From JANXQG01 sp963709175 (GTDB lineage: Bacteria; Planctomycetota; Planctomycetia; Pirellulales; Thermoguttaceae), in the NCBI GenBank assembly GCA_963709175.1, contig CAVPVK010000012.1, positions 186,001 through 250,000 on the forward strand: DNA of 64,000 nucleotides, written 5' to 3'. Below, in pieces: positions 44,437 through 54,645 of this stretch. Position numbers and translations under genes: made by a program. Each line of letters starts with the position of its first letter. The stretch's first letter is position 1. The notes under the pieces were generated by a model. It did no database searches and was not told the DNA's origin. It was given only the letters and a program-made list of their open reading frames with translations.

Positions 44437-44587
44437 ATAACCTTTATGACCTTTCTTACTTTCGAATGATTGTATGCCGACCCCAGACGACAGGTCTTGG
44501 GACTCGCGGCTGACCGTTGCGTAATCCAATCAACTCCTCATACGTGGCGAAGCACGAGGCGTTACGAGGGAGGTGGCCATCGGTCGC

Positions 44588-44616
44588 AAAAACGGCCCGC
44601 GGGGAATGACGGGCCG
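44588..44616 (-). terminator. Intrinsic terminator for the FAD monooxygenase gene
   Basis: CGGCCCG (44593-44599) and CGGGCCG (44610-44616) form a perfect 7-bp stem. On the minus strand the hairpin is followed by five T (44592-44588). It lies 115 bases after the monooxygenase stop. Confidence 0.75.
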
Positions 44617-44730
44617 CTGGATACGTTGATGCTGAATCCGTACGGCGGAAGGGCGAGCCGACTTACTGCAGCCACGACCTAACCAGCGGTGTTGGCCAGG
44701 TTTATTGGATTGCCCCGCTACGGACCCTGC

Positions 44731-46551
44731 TCAAGAGGTCCTGACATGTTCCCGCTCTGTTCCACGCTGGCTGTCGGCGGCCGACCAACCTGGTGGACTG
44801 TCCGGCCTTTCGGAATGCAGTGCGGTTCCCAACATCCCCAGGTAGTCGTCGAGCGAGGCTTCGTTGATCGGCCGCTGGAACAGACCGACGTGATCGTCGG
44901 GACGGATCAGGCAGAGGAAATCGCCAGCCATTCCATACAGACGGCGGAAATCACCATGCGCATCGCGCAGACAAGGCAATTTGGCCTGCGGCGGTCGTTT
45001 GTGGGACGTCACCTTGACACTTGCATGCCCCAACGCATCCGTTTGCGCTGCGCGTGCCCGGTCGCACGCTTGTTCACGTGATGTCTCAACCTCTGCGATG
45101 CGGGGATCCATGAGGAGATAGGCGTCGACGCCGGATCGGTGAAGCGAGTCCGCCAGCCGGCGCGCACGTGGCATGTCGACGGTTGATCCCGTCCCAATCA
45201 GCGCCACGGGGCGAAGCGGCCGCAATAAGTCGAATAAGGTTACGATCCGGCCCGATGACGCATCGCGGAAGGCAACATCGGGCGCACGGTCCCCGGCCTT
45301 GATCCTCGTGCGGGTGAACCAGTTGCGTCGGTCTTCGTGCCGCGAAAGGCTGCTCCCTCGATAATTCACGTGGAGCTGCGCAAATTTGCCAAACATCTTC
45401 TTCTGGACCCAGGGACTGCGCAGTACCGGCAGCACGACGAAGTCCCGCAGGAACCGCTTCCTTGCATTCGGCGCAAACAGGATGGTCATCGCGCCGTCGG
45501 TTTTCTTGAGCACTTCGCGGGCCTTGGGGAGCCGCTCTTCCTGGTAGGTGTCGAGGAGGCTTTCCGGCGCACCGCGTAATACTCGAGCGAGCTTCCAGGC
45601 CAGATTCGTGGCGTCCTGGATCCCCGTGGCAATCCCTTGGCCGCCCGTGGGACTGTGGATATGAGCCGCGTCGCCAGCAAGCAAGACGCGCCCGGCGCGG
45701 TAGCGATCTACCATGCGGCAGCTCACGCGGAACTCGGAGATCCAGGTCACACCGCGTATCGCGGCCACGCTGCCGACGCGTCGGGCCATTAGTTCCCGAA
45801 TCAGGTCCAGTGTGACGTTGCCAGGCATTTGGTCAAGCTGTTGCGTCACTTCGACAAAGAGCCTCCACTTATCGCGTCCAGGAAGGGGCAATGCCGCAAA
45901 GGAGCCTTCGGGATGAATCCAAAGGTGGGTCGCCGCATGGTCCAAGGGCCAGTCCAACTCCAAGTCGGCCATGAAGAATGCCAGCGGATAGGTCTTTCCG
46001 GCAAAGGAGATTTTGGCTTGCTTCCGCACAAGGCTATGCGCCCCTTCGCAGCTCACGAGCCACTGCGACTCCACGAACTGCTCCTGGCCGTCGGCCATGC
46101 GCAGGCGAGATACGACCTTGTCATCGTCTTGCCGAAAGTCCAGCAATTCGGTGCCCCAGAGGACTTTCCCGCCGCATTCGAGCACGGCCTCGCCCAGGAT
46201 GGCCTCGGTCTCACTTTGGGGGATCAGCATCAGCCTCGGGCTGAATGCCTCGCGCCCGGAATGGCTTTGGAACCGTCTACCGTCCAGTTTCAGAAGCTTG
46301 CGGGGGCCGGAATAGAGGTTGACCGAGAACGCCCCAGTGCTGCGTGCCAGGAAGCGATCGGCGAGGCCCATGCACGCGAGCACCTCAGACGCGCGGAACT
46401 GTAGTGCCATGGCCTTTGACGTGGTGGAGGGGCCAGGCTGTTTGTCGATGATTCGTACGCGGAGGCCGAGTCTCAGGCACTGGCAGGCCAATGCCAATCC
46501 GATAGGGCCGGCGCCAACAATCAGAACTTGGTCTGTGGAAGAAGATGCCAT
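44731..46551 (-). CDS. FAD-dependent aromatic-type monooxygenase (PHBH/MhpA-like)
   Basis: A 606-residue flavoprotein. The FAD Rossmann motif is VLIVGAGPIGLALACQCLRLGLRVRIIDK, the DG-type motif is in WLVSCEGAHSLVRKQA, and the second FAD-binding motif is GRVLLAGDAAHIHSPTGGQGIATGIQDA. The C-terminal 150 residues form a thioredoxin-like domain (FDLLRPLRPVALIGTGS), as in the phenol hydroxylase/PgaE group. It would hydroxylate a ring compound with NAD(P)H. Substrate unknown. It has its own terminator. Confidence 0.9.
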   Translation of the reverse strand: MASSSTDQVLIVGAGPIGLALACQCLRLGLRVRIIDKQPGPSTTSKAMALQFRASEVLACMGLADRFLARSTGAFSVNLYSGPRKLLKLDGRRFQSHSGREAFSPRLMLIPQSETEAILGEAVLECGGKVLWGTELLDFRQDDDKVVSRLRMADGQEQFVESQWLVSCEGAHSLVRKQAKISFAGKTYPLAFFMADLELDWPLDHAATHLWIHPEGSFAALPLPGRDKWRLFVEVTQQLDQMPGNVTLDLIRELMARRVGSVAAIRGVTWISEFRVSCRMVDRYRAGRVLLAGDAAHIHSPTGGQGIATGIQDATNLAWKLARVLRGAPESLLDTYQEERLPKAREVLKKTDGAMTILFAPNARKRFLRDFVVLPVLRSPWVQKKMFGKFAQLHVNYRGSSLSRHEDRRNWFTRTRIKAGDRAPDVAFRDASSGRIVTLFDLLRPLRPVALIGTGSTVDMPRARRLADSLHRSGVDAYLLMDPRIAEVETSREQACDRARAAQTDALGHASVKVTSHKRPPQAKLPCLRDAHGDFRRLYGMAGDFLCLIRPDDHVGLFQRPINEASLDDYLGMLGTALHSERPDSPPGWSAADSQRGTEREHVRTS

Positions 46552-46617
46552 GACAATCTACCTTGATATGTGTTATGGGGGATTCCTGCTTTCTTCTACG
46601 CGCACCGTAACGAAGTG

Positions 46618-47130
46618 TTACAGGCCATGGGTCACGTATTTCGCCGCAACTAGATCACCAGTTTTCTTTCCGTCGTCGCCTTGACGCAGTTTCGCGGCGA
46701 CTTGCTGCAAGAACGAGCCCCGCTGGGCGACTTCCTGGTTGGGACTCTGTGCAAAAACCGTGGCGAAGTCGTCCAAGGGCTCTATGCCGCCATCTTTGTC
46801 GCCGGCCTTAGACACGGCAAGGGCCGCTTCCTTGGCTACAAACGATGCGGTGATGTCGAGGTCGTTCTCCTGCAGGCAACGGCGGACCGCGGCGACGTGT
46901 TCGCGGGCCTCCCAGGCGCTAACGACCCCGGCACGACGCAGTCCCTGGCCCAGAAGCACATAACGAAGATTGCGGATCAAGTGGGCTCGGCCGGCCCGTT
47001 CTGATTCGGAGGGAAGGCTTTCCAGGCAATCACCATAGGTATTTGTGTGTTCATTGTTGCAAAACTCGATTTTGACGGCGATTCGACGTTTTGAATTACG
47101 AGATCGTAATCTAGGCGAGATTCTCTGCAA
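46618..47130 (-). CDS. Hypothetical protein
   Basis: A 170-residue frame; a GTG inside (VKIEFCNNEHTNTYGDCL) may be the real start. It is helical and charged (VVSAWEAREHVAAVRRCLQEND, KTGDLVAAKYVTHGL). No domain recognised. The gene may be co-transcribed with the downstream monooxygenase (66-base gap). Confidence 0.4.
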   Translation of the reverse strand: MQRISPRLRSRNSKRRIAVKIEFCNNEHTNTYGDCLESLPSESERAGRAHLIRNLRYVLLGQGLRRAGVVSAWEAREHVAAVRRCLQENDLDITASFVAKEAALAVSKAGDKDGGIEPLDDFATVFAQSPNQEVAQRGSFLQQVAAKLRQGDDGKKTGDLVAAKYVTHGL

Positions 47131-47219
47131 ACTAGGGGGGGACAGCGGAGAACTGGCGGCCGAAAATCAGAAACGAACGGTTTCCAGCTGCTCGTTTTTG
47201 GCGCGGAGTTGGGGGTGAC

Positions 47220-47333
47220 GAATGTCGCTAGCTTAGGCGCGGAACTTTCGGCCAACCTACAACACCTTGTGATGGCACGCCAAGGCAGCAGCTACGACCC
47301 GTTGTGGTGGCACTCCTTAAGCTAGCGACATTC
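47220..47333. mobile_element. MITE-like element with perfect 16-bp terminal inverted repeats
   Basis: GAATGTCGCTAGCTTA (47220-47235) is the exact reverse complement of TAAGCTAGCGACATTC (47318-47333), separated by 82 bp with no coding potential. Total 114 bp. No exact target duplication touches the ends, though GGTGAC occurs just left (47214-47219) and again at 47340-47345. It lies in the gap between two minus-strand genes. A large hairpin terminator is the alternative. Confidence 0.55.
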
Positions 47334-47508
47334 GATGAGGTGACCGACGCAGGATAGTCGGGCGGCCGTCGTGCGGAGAGAACGGCCAGATTTTTGAGAG
47401 TGTCAGGCATCCGAACCAGGGATAAGCCGGCTGACGCGGCAGTTCCAGGCTCGGGAAAGCCTGCCGCCGCGGCCGAACGACTCTTGGTCGTCGATTGCGC
47501 CAATTCCG

Positions 47509-50500
47509 TCAAACTCCGAAGCGGGCAAGAACGTTTTCCAGAGCTTCGACGGCTATCTTGTTTTGGTCCGATGAGTTCCAACGACTTTCGTTCGCCGCGA
47601 GCCATGACAACACCCCCGCGGACTGCGAGGTATCGGGCGACGATGCGGTCCCATCGAAGGCAGCCCGACTCGATGCGAAAAGCGCATCGCTCGTGACACG
47701 CGACGTGGCTGCCGACATTTCCGCTTTACCGCTTGATGCTGCCGACACAGCCGGCGCGTAGGATAGGTTCTTAACCGGTCTATCCAGAACCGGCGAGAGC
47801 GTGGAAAGGGCGGACGTGGCAAACGGTCCATTGGTCAGAGCGCTGGTCATTGCGACCGGCGTGGATGCGTCGGATACCACGGCGGTGCCGGAGGCGGGCG
47901 AGGCCAGTGCCGCGGCCGATACATTCGATGCCGATTGGCTCGGGTCAAATATGAATGTCCCGCCGGCACCGACCGTCAGGCTTGTTCCGTCCGGAAGGGC
48001 GTCCGACTCAGTGACGATCAGCGTCCCGCCGGTGACGAAGGTCCCGCCCATGTAGCTATTCGGTCCGTTCAGCGTGGCCGTGCCAGGGCCAGTCATGTTG
48101 ATGCCCCCCGTGCCCTGCAGGCCGCCGGCGATCGTGCCCGACTGCACGGTCATCGTATTGTCGAGCGTGATCACCAGCGGCACGGTGACCGTGGCGTTCG
48201 CGTAGTTGTAGATCGTGCTGTTCGGCGCGGGGCCGGCGGTGAAGCTGGCAACGACCGTGTATGTGCCCGGCGCTGGGGGGCGTCGGCGAGCCGTCGTAGG
48301 TGAAGCTGAACGTGCCGTCGATCGGCGTCACGCCGTCGATGCCGTATGCCGTCGCCGTGGCCGCTTGCGGCTGGCCGGTGTCGCCGAACGGCCCGGCGTT
48401 GACGACGATCGTCGGCGCGGCCTTTTCGATGATGACCGGCACGGTCGCCGTCACGTTGCCGTAGTTTTGGTAATTCGGATCGGAGTTGGTGAACGTGACG
48501 GTCGCGATGTAAGAACCCGCTTGGCTAAAGGGCGCCGTCGAACTTATGATCGGGTTGTCGGTCGAGGTGTAGTTGATGCTGTAATTGCCTTGGATCATCG
48601 TGGCGCCGTCGGTCAAGTACGCCTTTGCGGTGACGCCGTGCATCTGGCCGTCGTAAATCGACGTCCCGCCGACGAGCGAAAGATCGGGGCGTTCGAGGAC
48701 GTCGAACGAAATCGGCATCGTCACGCTGCCGGCCAGGTTGGTCGCTTGGAAGGTCGCCGTGGGGTTGGTGCCTACCTCGCTTTCCGTCGGCGTATAAGTG
48801 ATGGTGTCGGTGGCCGGGTCGAACGTCATCGTCGGCGGCCCGCTGAGCATCGCAATTGTCGGCGTGGGAAAACCGGCAAAAGACAGCGAATACTGCGTGG
48901 TCGTCTGGGCCTCGGCCGCGGGCGTGACGCCCCTCGATCCGACATTGTAGCCTATGGACTGGATCGTATAACTGTAATAGCCCGTATTCGGCGCCACGGC
49001 GGTCGGGGCGCTGATGTAGGCCGTGGGCGAAGAGGGCGTCCCGGCACTATTCACCGACGCGACGGCGTACGAATATCCGGCCTGCGGCGTGAACGTGTAG
49101 CTGGTGGATGTGATAGCGGTCGCGACGGTGCCGTATACATACGCTCCCGAACCATCGGTGCCTTTGGCGCCGCCGGGGTGCCCTTGCCAATGCACCGACA
49201 GGATTTCATACGAACTCGCCGACGACAGGTTCGCGTCCATCTCCCAAGCCGCGTTCCACGAGAGCGTGACCTGCGAGGTCGAAACCGGCGTGGAAGTGAA
49301 GTTGGTCGGGATCGTCGGATCGGGGATCGTCACCGTGATTGTGTTGCCGCTGCCGGACTGGGGATCGGACCAGCTCCAGTAGTTCGGATCGCTGCTGGTG
49401 AAGTTGGCGACGGCCGAGTAGGTGCCCGGCGCCGTCGGCAGCGTCGCCGAACCATTGTAGGTGTAGTTAAAACTGCCAACGACGGGCGTCACGCCGTCGA
49501 CTCCAACCGCGGTCGCCGAAATCGGATGCGGCTTGCCGTCGTAGGGGAACGTGTCAGCGCCGCTGACGGTGATTTGTGGATACGCCGGGCTGATGGTGAG
49601 TTGCCCCGCGATGGCGGCGTTGGTATAGCCCGGATCCGCGCTTGTGAACTGCGCGATGACGTTGTACGTGCCGGCGTTGGTCGGCGGCGTGGAGGAGTCG
49701 TTATAGGTATAGGTGAAAGTGCCGTTGATAGGCGTCACGCCGTCAGAGGCGTAAGCGAAGGCGGTGGCAGTCTCCGGCTGCCCGTTGTAGACAAAGGAGT
49801 TGTCAACGTAAGTAGTTGCGGGGAACGAGAGCACGGGGCAGGCGGGTAGCCCCTGCGGCGGCGGGTCGACGGCGATCTGATAGTCGGTCGCCACCGGGCC
49901 GGAAGAACTCGTGCCACCAATCACGTTCAACTGATTGTTGCCGTCGATCACGACGGCCGAATCATACAGCCCGACGGGCAGCGACGCGCCGGCCGTCCAC
50001 TGGTCGAGCACGGGGTCGTATTCATCCACGGTCGTCACCGCCTGGTTGGCGCTGTTCTTGCCGCCGACGACATAAATCTGCCCGTACGCGGCATAGACCG
50101 ACGAGGCGCCGCTCAGTGCGGCAGGCATCGAGGAAACCGTATCCCAGCTGTTCGTCGCCTTGGTATAGCGATAAACCGTGGCGACGGGTTGACCTGATGA
50201 GTCCAAGCCGCCGAAGACGAAGATGTGTCCCGCGCCGTCGTCGGCCGACGTGGTGTGCGTCAGGGCTTGCGGCAAGGCGGCCAAATAGGTCCAGTCCTTG
50301 TTGGCCGCGTCGTAGCGTTCGACGCTCGCCAGCGCCTGCCCGTTGCTGCCGCTCCCGCCGATGGCATAGAGATAATAGCCGCCCGAACTGCTGGCCGTCG
50401 AATCAGTGACGTAGCCGAAATAAGCGCGTGCGGTCTGCATGGCGTACGACGTCGCGCCTTCCAGGTTGTACCAGGAGGTCGTGGCGGTGGGCTGCGTTCC

Positions 50501-50884
50501 GCTCGTGCCGCCGAAATTGAGGATCTCGCTGCTGCCGTCGCTGGTGGTGCCGTAGTAGCCCGGCACACCCACGCCGCTGCCGGAGCTGGCCTGGTTCAAC
50601 GGGGCCGACGCCGCCCAGGCGGCCGCGCCGGTGGGCAGCTCGTAGACGGTGCTGAGCGTTTGCTTGCCACGCGCGCCGCCGAAGATATAGGTTGTGCCGA
50701 AGAGATCCATCGCCGCCGCCGCGGTGACGGCCGCCGGCAAGGGTGGTCCCGCCATCCAAGGCAAGATCGAAAGCATCCTGCGGCTTTCCAGCGATTCGAC
50801 CCGCAAGGTCCGCATGTGGAATCTGCGTCGCCCCGTCCGATTGCCGCCGTGCGCCGCCCCTATTAACTGATGCTTCACCATCAC
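47509..50884 (-). CDS. Large kelch/MBG/autotransporter-strand surface protein, frameshifted
   Basis: About 1,125 residues after correcting one extra C in a C-run at about 48280. The N-terminus has LRVESLESRRMLS, an LEPR-XLL-like motif of planctomycete surface proteins. Then come kelch repeats (TTYIFGGARGKQ, YLYAIGGSGSNG, HIFVFGGLDSSG, QIYVVGGKNSAN), several MBG-type Ig-like repeats (GTFTYTYNDSSTPPTNAGTYNVIAQF and relatives), a fibronectin-like segment, and a beta-strand repeat of the autotransporter type (GTATLNGPNSYMGGTFVTGG). Met 50818 or 50884 may be the start. Role probably adhesion or sugar binding. Confidence 0.85.
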
Positions 50885-51581
50885 CGCCTCTGCAAAGAAG
50901 GATGTTTCGCCGAACCGAAAAGAGTCTGGTGCGATTTCCCACCAGCAATATTCTTAGGAATTCGGAAAATTTTGTCAAGGAAATCTGGAAAAAGTCGAGG
51001 GGGGCTCGATGGGACTGCTCCTGTTTCATCCCCCGCCCCGCGCATTGGGACTTGCCTGAATCCTCGCCGCTCACGTCCTGGCTGGTTGAGTACCGGCAAA
51101 CAAGTCGCCTTGGCATCTTGGCACGGACGTCCCCTACCGAGTAGCCGGGAATATTCGACCCGCGGATTGTCCCGGCGCCTGGAGAATCCGCCGGTCGCGA
51201 CCTATGGATGCCGGTCCGCAGTCGCTGCGCACCCCCGATATGGGTGTGCCGTCCTGGATGGCGCAGGCGCTGGGGGGAGTCGGCCGGTCATCGACGGAGC
51301 CTCTGCCCGGGCCCCATGTACAGAATGGCCCTGGGCGTCCACGAACGCCGCCTGTACCACACGCGCTGTATGCAACCGCTTACTTATCGAAGCCGCCGCA
51401 ATGTTGCGAATCAGATTTCCGCGCCGTATGATCGTGCTATACGTCGTACCGTTCGGCTTGATTCCGGCGTGCGTCAGGGGTTGAACGGTTACCGTGGCGG
51501 CAAGCGTCAAGCGGACGACGGCCCGCCGGACGACTGAATGGTTTATGCACCGGTCTCCCTCCTTGGAATGGAAGGTACAAC
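50885..51581. other. Interval of about 700 bases without a supported gene
   Basis: Open frames here are Arg/Pro-rich and overlap on both strands; none has a domain. It contains the first copy of a covarying hairpin repeat (51219-51256). Promoters for the flanking divergent genes presumably lie here, but I could not place them. Confidence 0.5.
51219..51256. repeat. Hairpin repeat, copy 1
   Basis: Around the invariant core CCCCCGATATGGG, the flanks GCAC and GTGC pair. The sister copy at 53835-53873 has GTAC and GTAC instead, so a C-G pair became T-A. The surrounding bases GCAGTCGCTG and CCGTCC are also shared. A small structured repeat of unknown role. Confidence 0.6.
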
Positions 51582-53782
51582 ATGAAGACACGATGGGCGC
51601 TTTGTCTCGCTTTGGCCATGGCTACCTACGCGCAGGCGGAGGTCACCGTGTTCGTGTCCCCAATCGCTACGCCGGACGGCGACGGCAGTCGGCAAAAGCC
51701 CTATCAAACGCTCGTGCAAGCCCGCGACGCGATCCGTGCGCTCCGTAAAACGGGGACGCTTAAGGCTGGCGAGGCCGTAACCGTCTGCCTCCAGCCGGGC
51801 AACTACCTGCTCAATGCCTCGTTCGAGTTGACAGCCGCCGACAGCGGTTCGGCTGCCGCGCCGGTCATCTATCGTGCGAGTGAAGGCGGCAAGGCCAGGC
51901 TGCAAGGAGGTGTCTCGCTCGATTCGGCGGCGTTCCATGCCGTCACCGACGCCGCCGTGCTCGCCCGGCTCGGCTCGGCGGTGCGTGAAAAGGTCCGCGT
52001 GTGCGACCTGTTGGGCAAGGCATGGGCCAATTTCCCGGAATTCAAAATTGCCTTTCACGGACCGCCAGTGGCTCCCTGGCTCTACGTCGACCATCAGCCG
52101 ATGCCGCTGGCGCGATGGCCCAATGCTACGGCGGCCAGTCCCGGCTGGGCCACCTTTTCGGAGGCCGTCGACACGGGACTTCCCAGGGCCGACGCGGCTG
52201 ACCCGGCGATGCGCAGGGCCCACCCGGGATCTTTCCTCTTCGACGATCCGCGGCCTGCCCGCTGGAACTTGTCGGAAGGTGTGTGGCTCTTGGGCTACTG
52301 GACCCACGACTGGTGCGATGAAGTGATTCGCGTCGCGTCGTATGACAAGGAGAAGAAGGTCATCGCCCTAGCGGCGCCCCACGGCTACGGCATCAACGGC
52401 GGCACTTGGGCGCGGCCAAGCGGCGATTCTTCGCCATGAATGCCCTCGAGGAACTCGACGCGCCGGGCGAATGGTATCTCGACCGCACCAGGAAGAAGCT
52501 TTACTACTATCCCCAAGGTGACCTGGCCCGCTCCGAAATCGTCCTCGCCACACTGCCCGATGCGCTGGTCAAGATCCACGGGGCGAAGCACGTGAAGTTC
52601 GTCGGACTGCGTTTGGAATACGGCCACGGCGATGGACTCGTCGCCCGCGACGTTGAGCACGTCGCACTGTTCGGCTGCGTCGTGGCCAACCTGGCCGGTG
52701 GCGGCGTTTCGCTTGACGGCGCGAATTGTGCGGTCCGCGGCTGCGACCTGTTTAATCTCGGCAGGAGCGGCATTGACCTCAACGGCGGCGACCGCCGCAC
52801 GCTCACGCCCGGCCGCAACGTGGCCGACAACAACCACATTCATCACTATGGCATCTTCCAGCGGACCTACGCCGCTGGGATCGGCGTAAATGGATGCGGC
52901 CATATCGTGTCTAACAACTGCATCCACGACGCCCCGCACAACGCCGTGCTGTACGGCGGCAACGACCATCGCTTCGAGCGGAACGAGGTCTACCGCGTGG
53001 TCCTGGAGACCGGCGACGCGGGGGCGTTCTACACGGGCCGCGACTGGACCAGCCAGGGCAACCTGCTGCGGAACAACTACATCCACGACCTTGGCGGCGG
53101 CGACGCGCATCAGGTCAATACGATGGGGATGTACTTCGACGACTGCGACTGCGGCGACACTATCGTCGGCAACGTGTTCTGCCGCGCCGGCCGGGCGATT
53201 ATGATCGGCGGCGGCCGCGACAACCCGGTGCTCAACAACCTGGTCGTCGACTGCCCGATCGGCCTGCACATCGACTCCCGTGGCATGACCTGGATGCAGT
53301 GGAACAACCCGGCCGACGAGAGCTGGTGCCTGGAAGAGAAGGCCAAGCAGCTCCACTACACCGAGCCGCCTTGGAGCACGCGCTATCCGCGGCTGGCGAA
53401 CATCATGAACGACTCGCCGCGCGAGCCGCTAGGCAACACGGTGCGACGAAACGTGTTTGTCAACTGCGGCCGCCAAGTCTGTGGTTTCGACGGCAACGTG
53501 CAGAAGCTGCTCGACAAGCTGGATATTGCTGACAACCTGGTGGTCAACACGACCGGCGCGGCGAAGGGCGTCGCCCCGGCCGTCACGTTCAAGGGATTCA
53601 AGAATCTCGCCGGGACAAGGGGTAAGCCGATCGACCTGTCGGCGGAGGCCCTCACGCCCCAAGCCTTCGCCGGGCGCTGGAACGCCTGGATTCAGCGGGC
53701 GATTTCCTCTTTCGAGGCAATTCCCTTCGACAAGATCGGCCTCTATATGGACGACTATCGAACGACGTTGCCCACCCGATAG
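51582..53782 (+). CDS. Secreted right-handed parallel beta-helix protein, frameshifted
   Basis: About 733 residues after restoring one missing G at about 52411. A signal peptide (ALCLALAMATYAQA) precedes a pectin-lyase-like start (VFVSPIATPDGDGSRQKPYQTLVQARDAIRAL). The middle has the beta-helix ladder (GLRLEYGHGDGLVARDVEHVALFGCVV, NNHIHHYGIF, NNCIHDAPHNAVLYGGNDHRFERNEVYRV, NVFCRAGRAIMIGGG). The family includes polysaccharide lyases and hydrolases; no catalytic residues can be named. The gene is flanked by two copies of the hairpin repeat. Confidence 0.85.
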
Positions 53783-53834
53783 CTCTTGCTGACAGGCCAC
53801 CATTGCAGCCTGGTTTTCGCCTCGGTGGGGGTGC

Positions 53835-53873
53835 GCAGCCGCTGGGTACCCCCGATATGGGAGTACCGTCCCG
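53835..53873. repeat. Hairpin repeat, copy 2
   Basis: GGTACCCCCGATATGGGAGT (53845-53864) then ACC: GTAC pairs with GTAC around the same core as copy 1, with upstream GCAGCCGCTG and downstream CCGTCC in common. It sits 53 bases after the beta-helix stop. The remaining 53783-54114 holds no gene. Confidence 0.6.
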
Positions 53874-54114
53874 AATCCCAACGGACAATTCATGCAACGT
53901 TTTGGCTGCGCAAGACTTATGGCGATTTCACGGCGCTGGGATCAGGATTCCTGGTAACCTACGGACTGCAAACACCCCTGCTGATGATAGGTCCCACCCG
54001 CTATAGACGGGATACGGTCGCGAGATTACTTCCAACGAATTGATTAGGATTCTCCGGTCACGGCAGTATTTAACGAGTGCACTCGGATAAAATGCGCATC
54101 CGGGCAGATGGCAA

Positions 54115-54645
54115 ATGACCAAGAACGAACTTCGCGACGAATTCCACGAACTCTTGACTCGCCACCAAGGCCAAGTCTTTGGGTATATCTTTGCGGCCGT
54201 GCGGAAGCTTCACGATGCGCAGGACATTTACCAGGAGACTTGTGTCGCGGCATGGAAGAAGTTTCCTTTATTCGAGCCCGGCAGCAGTTTTGCCCGCTGG
54301 GCGTGTGGCATTGCGCGGCTCGAAATCCTAATGTACCGGCGGCGGCACCTCCGCGAGCAGCGTCGACTGAGTGAGCACGTGCTGTTGAAGTTGGCCGACG
54401 TGGCGTCGGACGAGGACGTTGAGGCTGCCGAGCGCCGGCATCGGTTCCTGGCGTCGTGTTTCGCTGAATTGAATCAGACCGAACAGCGAGTAGTTGAAAT
54501 GTCCTACAGCGCCGAATCCGACTTAAGCCACGTCGCCCAGCAATTAAATATGCAACTTGCCAGCCTTTACAACGCCTTGAGCCGTATTCGCCGCAAGCTT
54601 TTCCAGTGTATCCAGGGAAAGCTCCGTACGGAGATGAAACCGTGA
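54115..54645 (+). CDS. ECF-type sigma factor (Rhodopirellula/Verrucomicrobium type)
   Basis: A 176-residue sigma factor. Region 2 is at 5-75 (FHELLTRHQGQVFGYIFAAV, HDAQDIYQETCVAAWKKF, FARWACGIARLEILMYRRR). Region 4 is at 118-165 (ELNQTEQRVVEMSYSAESDLSHVAQQLNMQLASLYNALSRIRRKL). Short size and the DAQDIYQE box fit the planctomycete ECF group. The stop overlaps the FecR-like start as GTGA (54642-54645), as is common for sigma/regulator pairs. Confidence 0.88.
   Translation: MTKNELRDEFHELLTRHQGQVFGYIFAAVRKLHDAQDIYQETCVAAWKKFPLFEPGSSFARWACGIARLEILMYRRRHLREQRRLSEHVLLKLADVASDEDVEAAERRHRFLASCFAELNQTEQRVVEMSYSAESDLSHVAQQLNMQLASLYNALSRIRRKLFQCIQGKLRTEMKP

Noticed and set aside
48215..49849. A 544-codon plus-strand open frame
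   Set aside because: It is antisense to the kelch/MBG gene, Arg-rich and without any domain; a shadow of high-GC coding sequence.
51202..51591. A minus-strand ORF of 129 codons before the beta-helix gene
   Set aside because: No ribosome site or domain; it overlaps the hairpin repeat and the start of the opposite gene.
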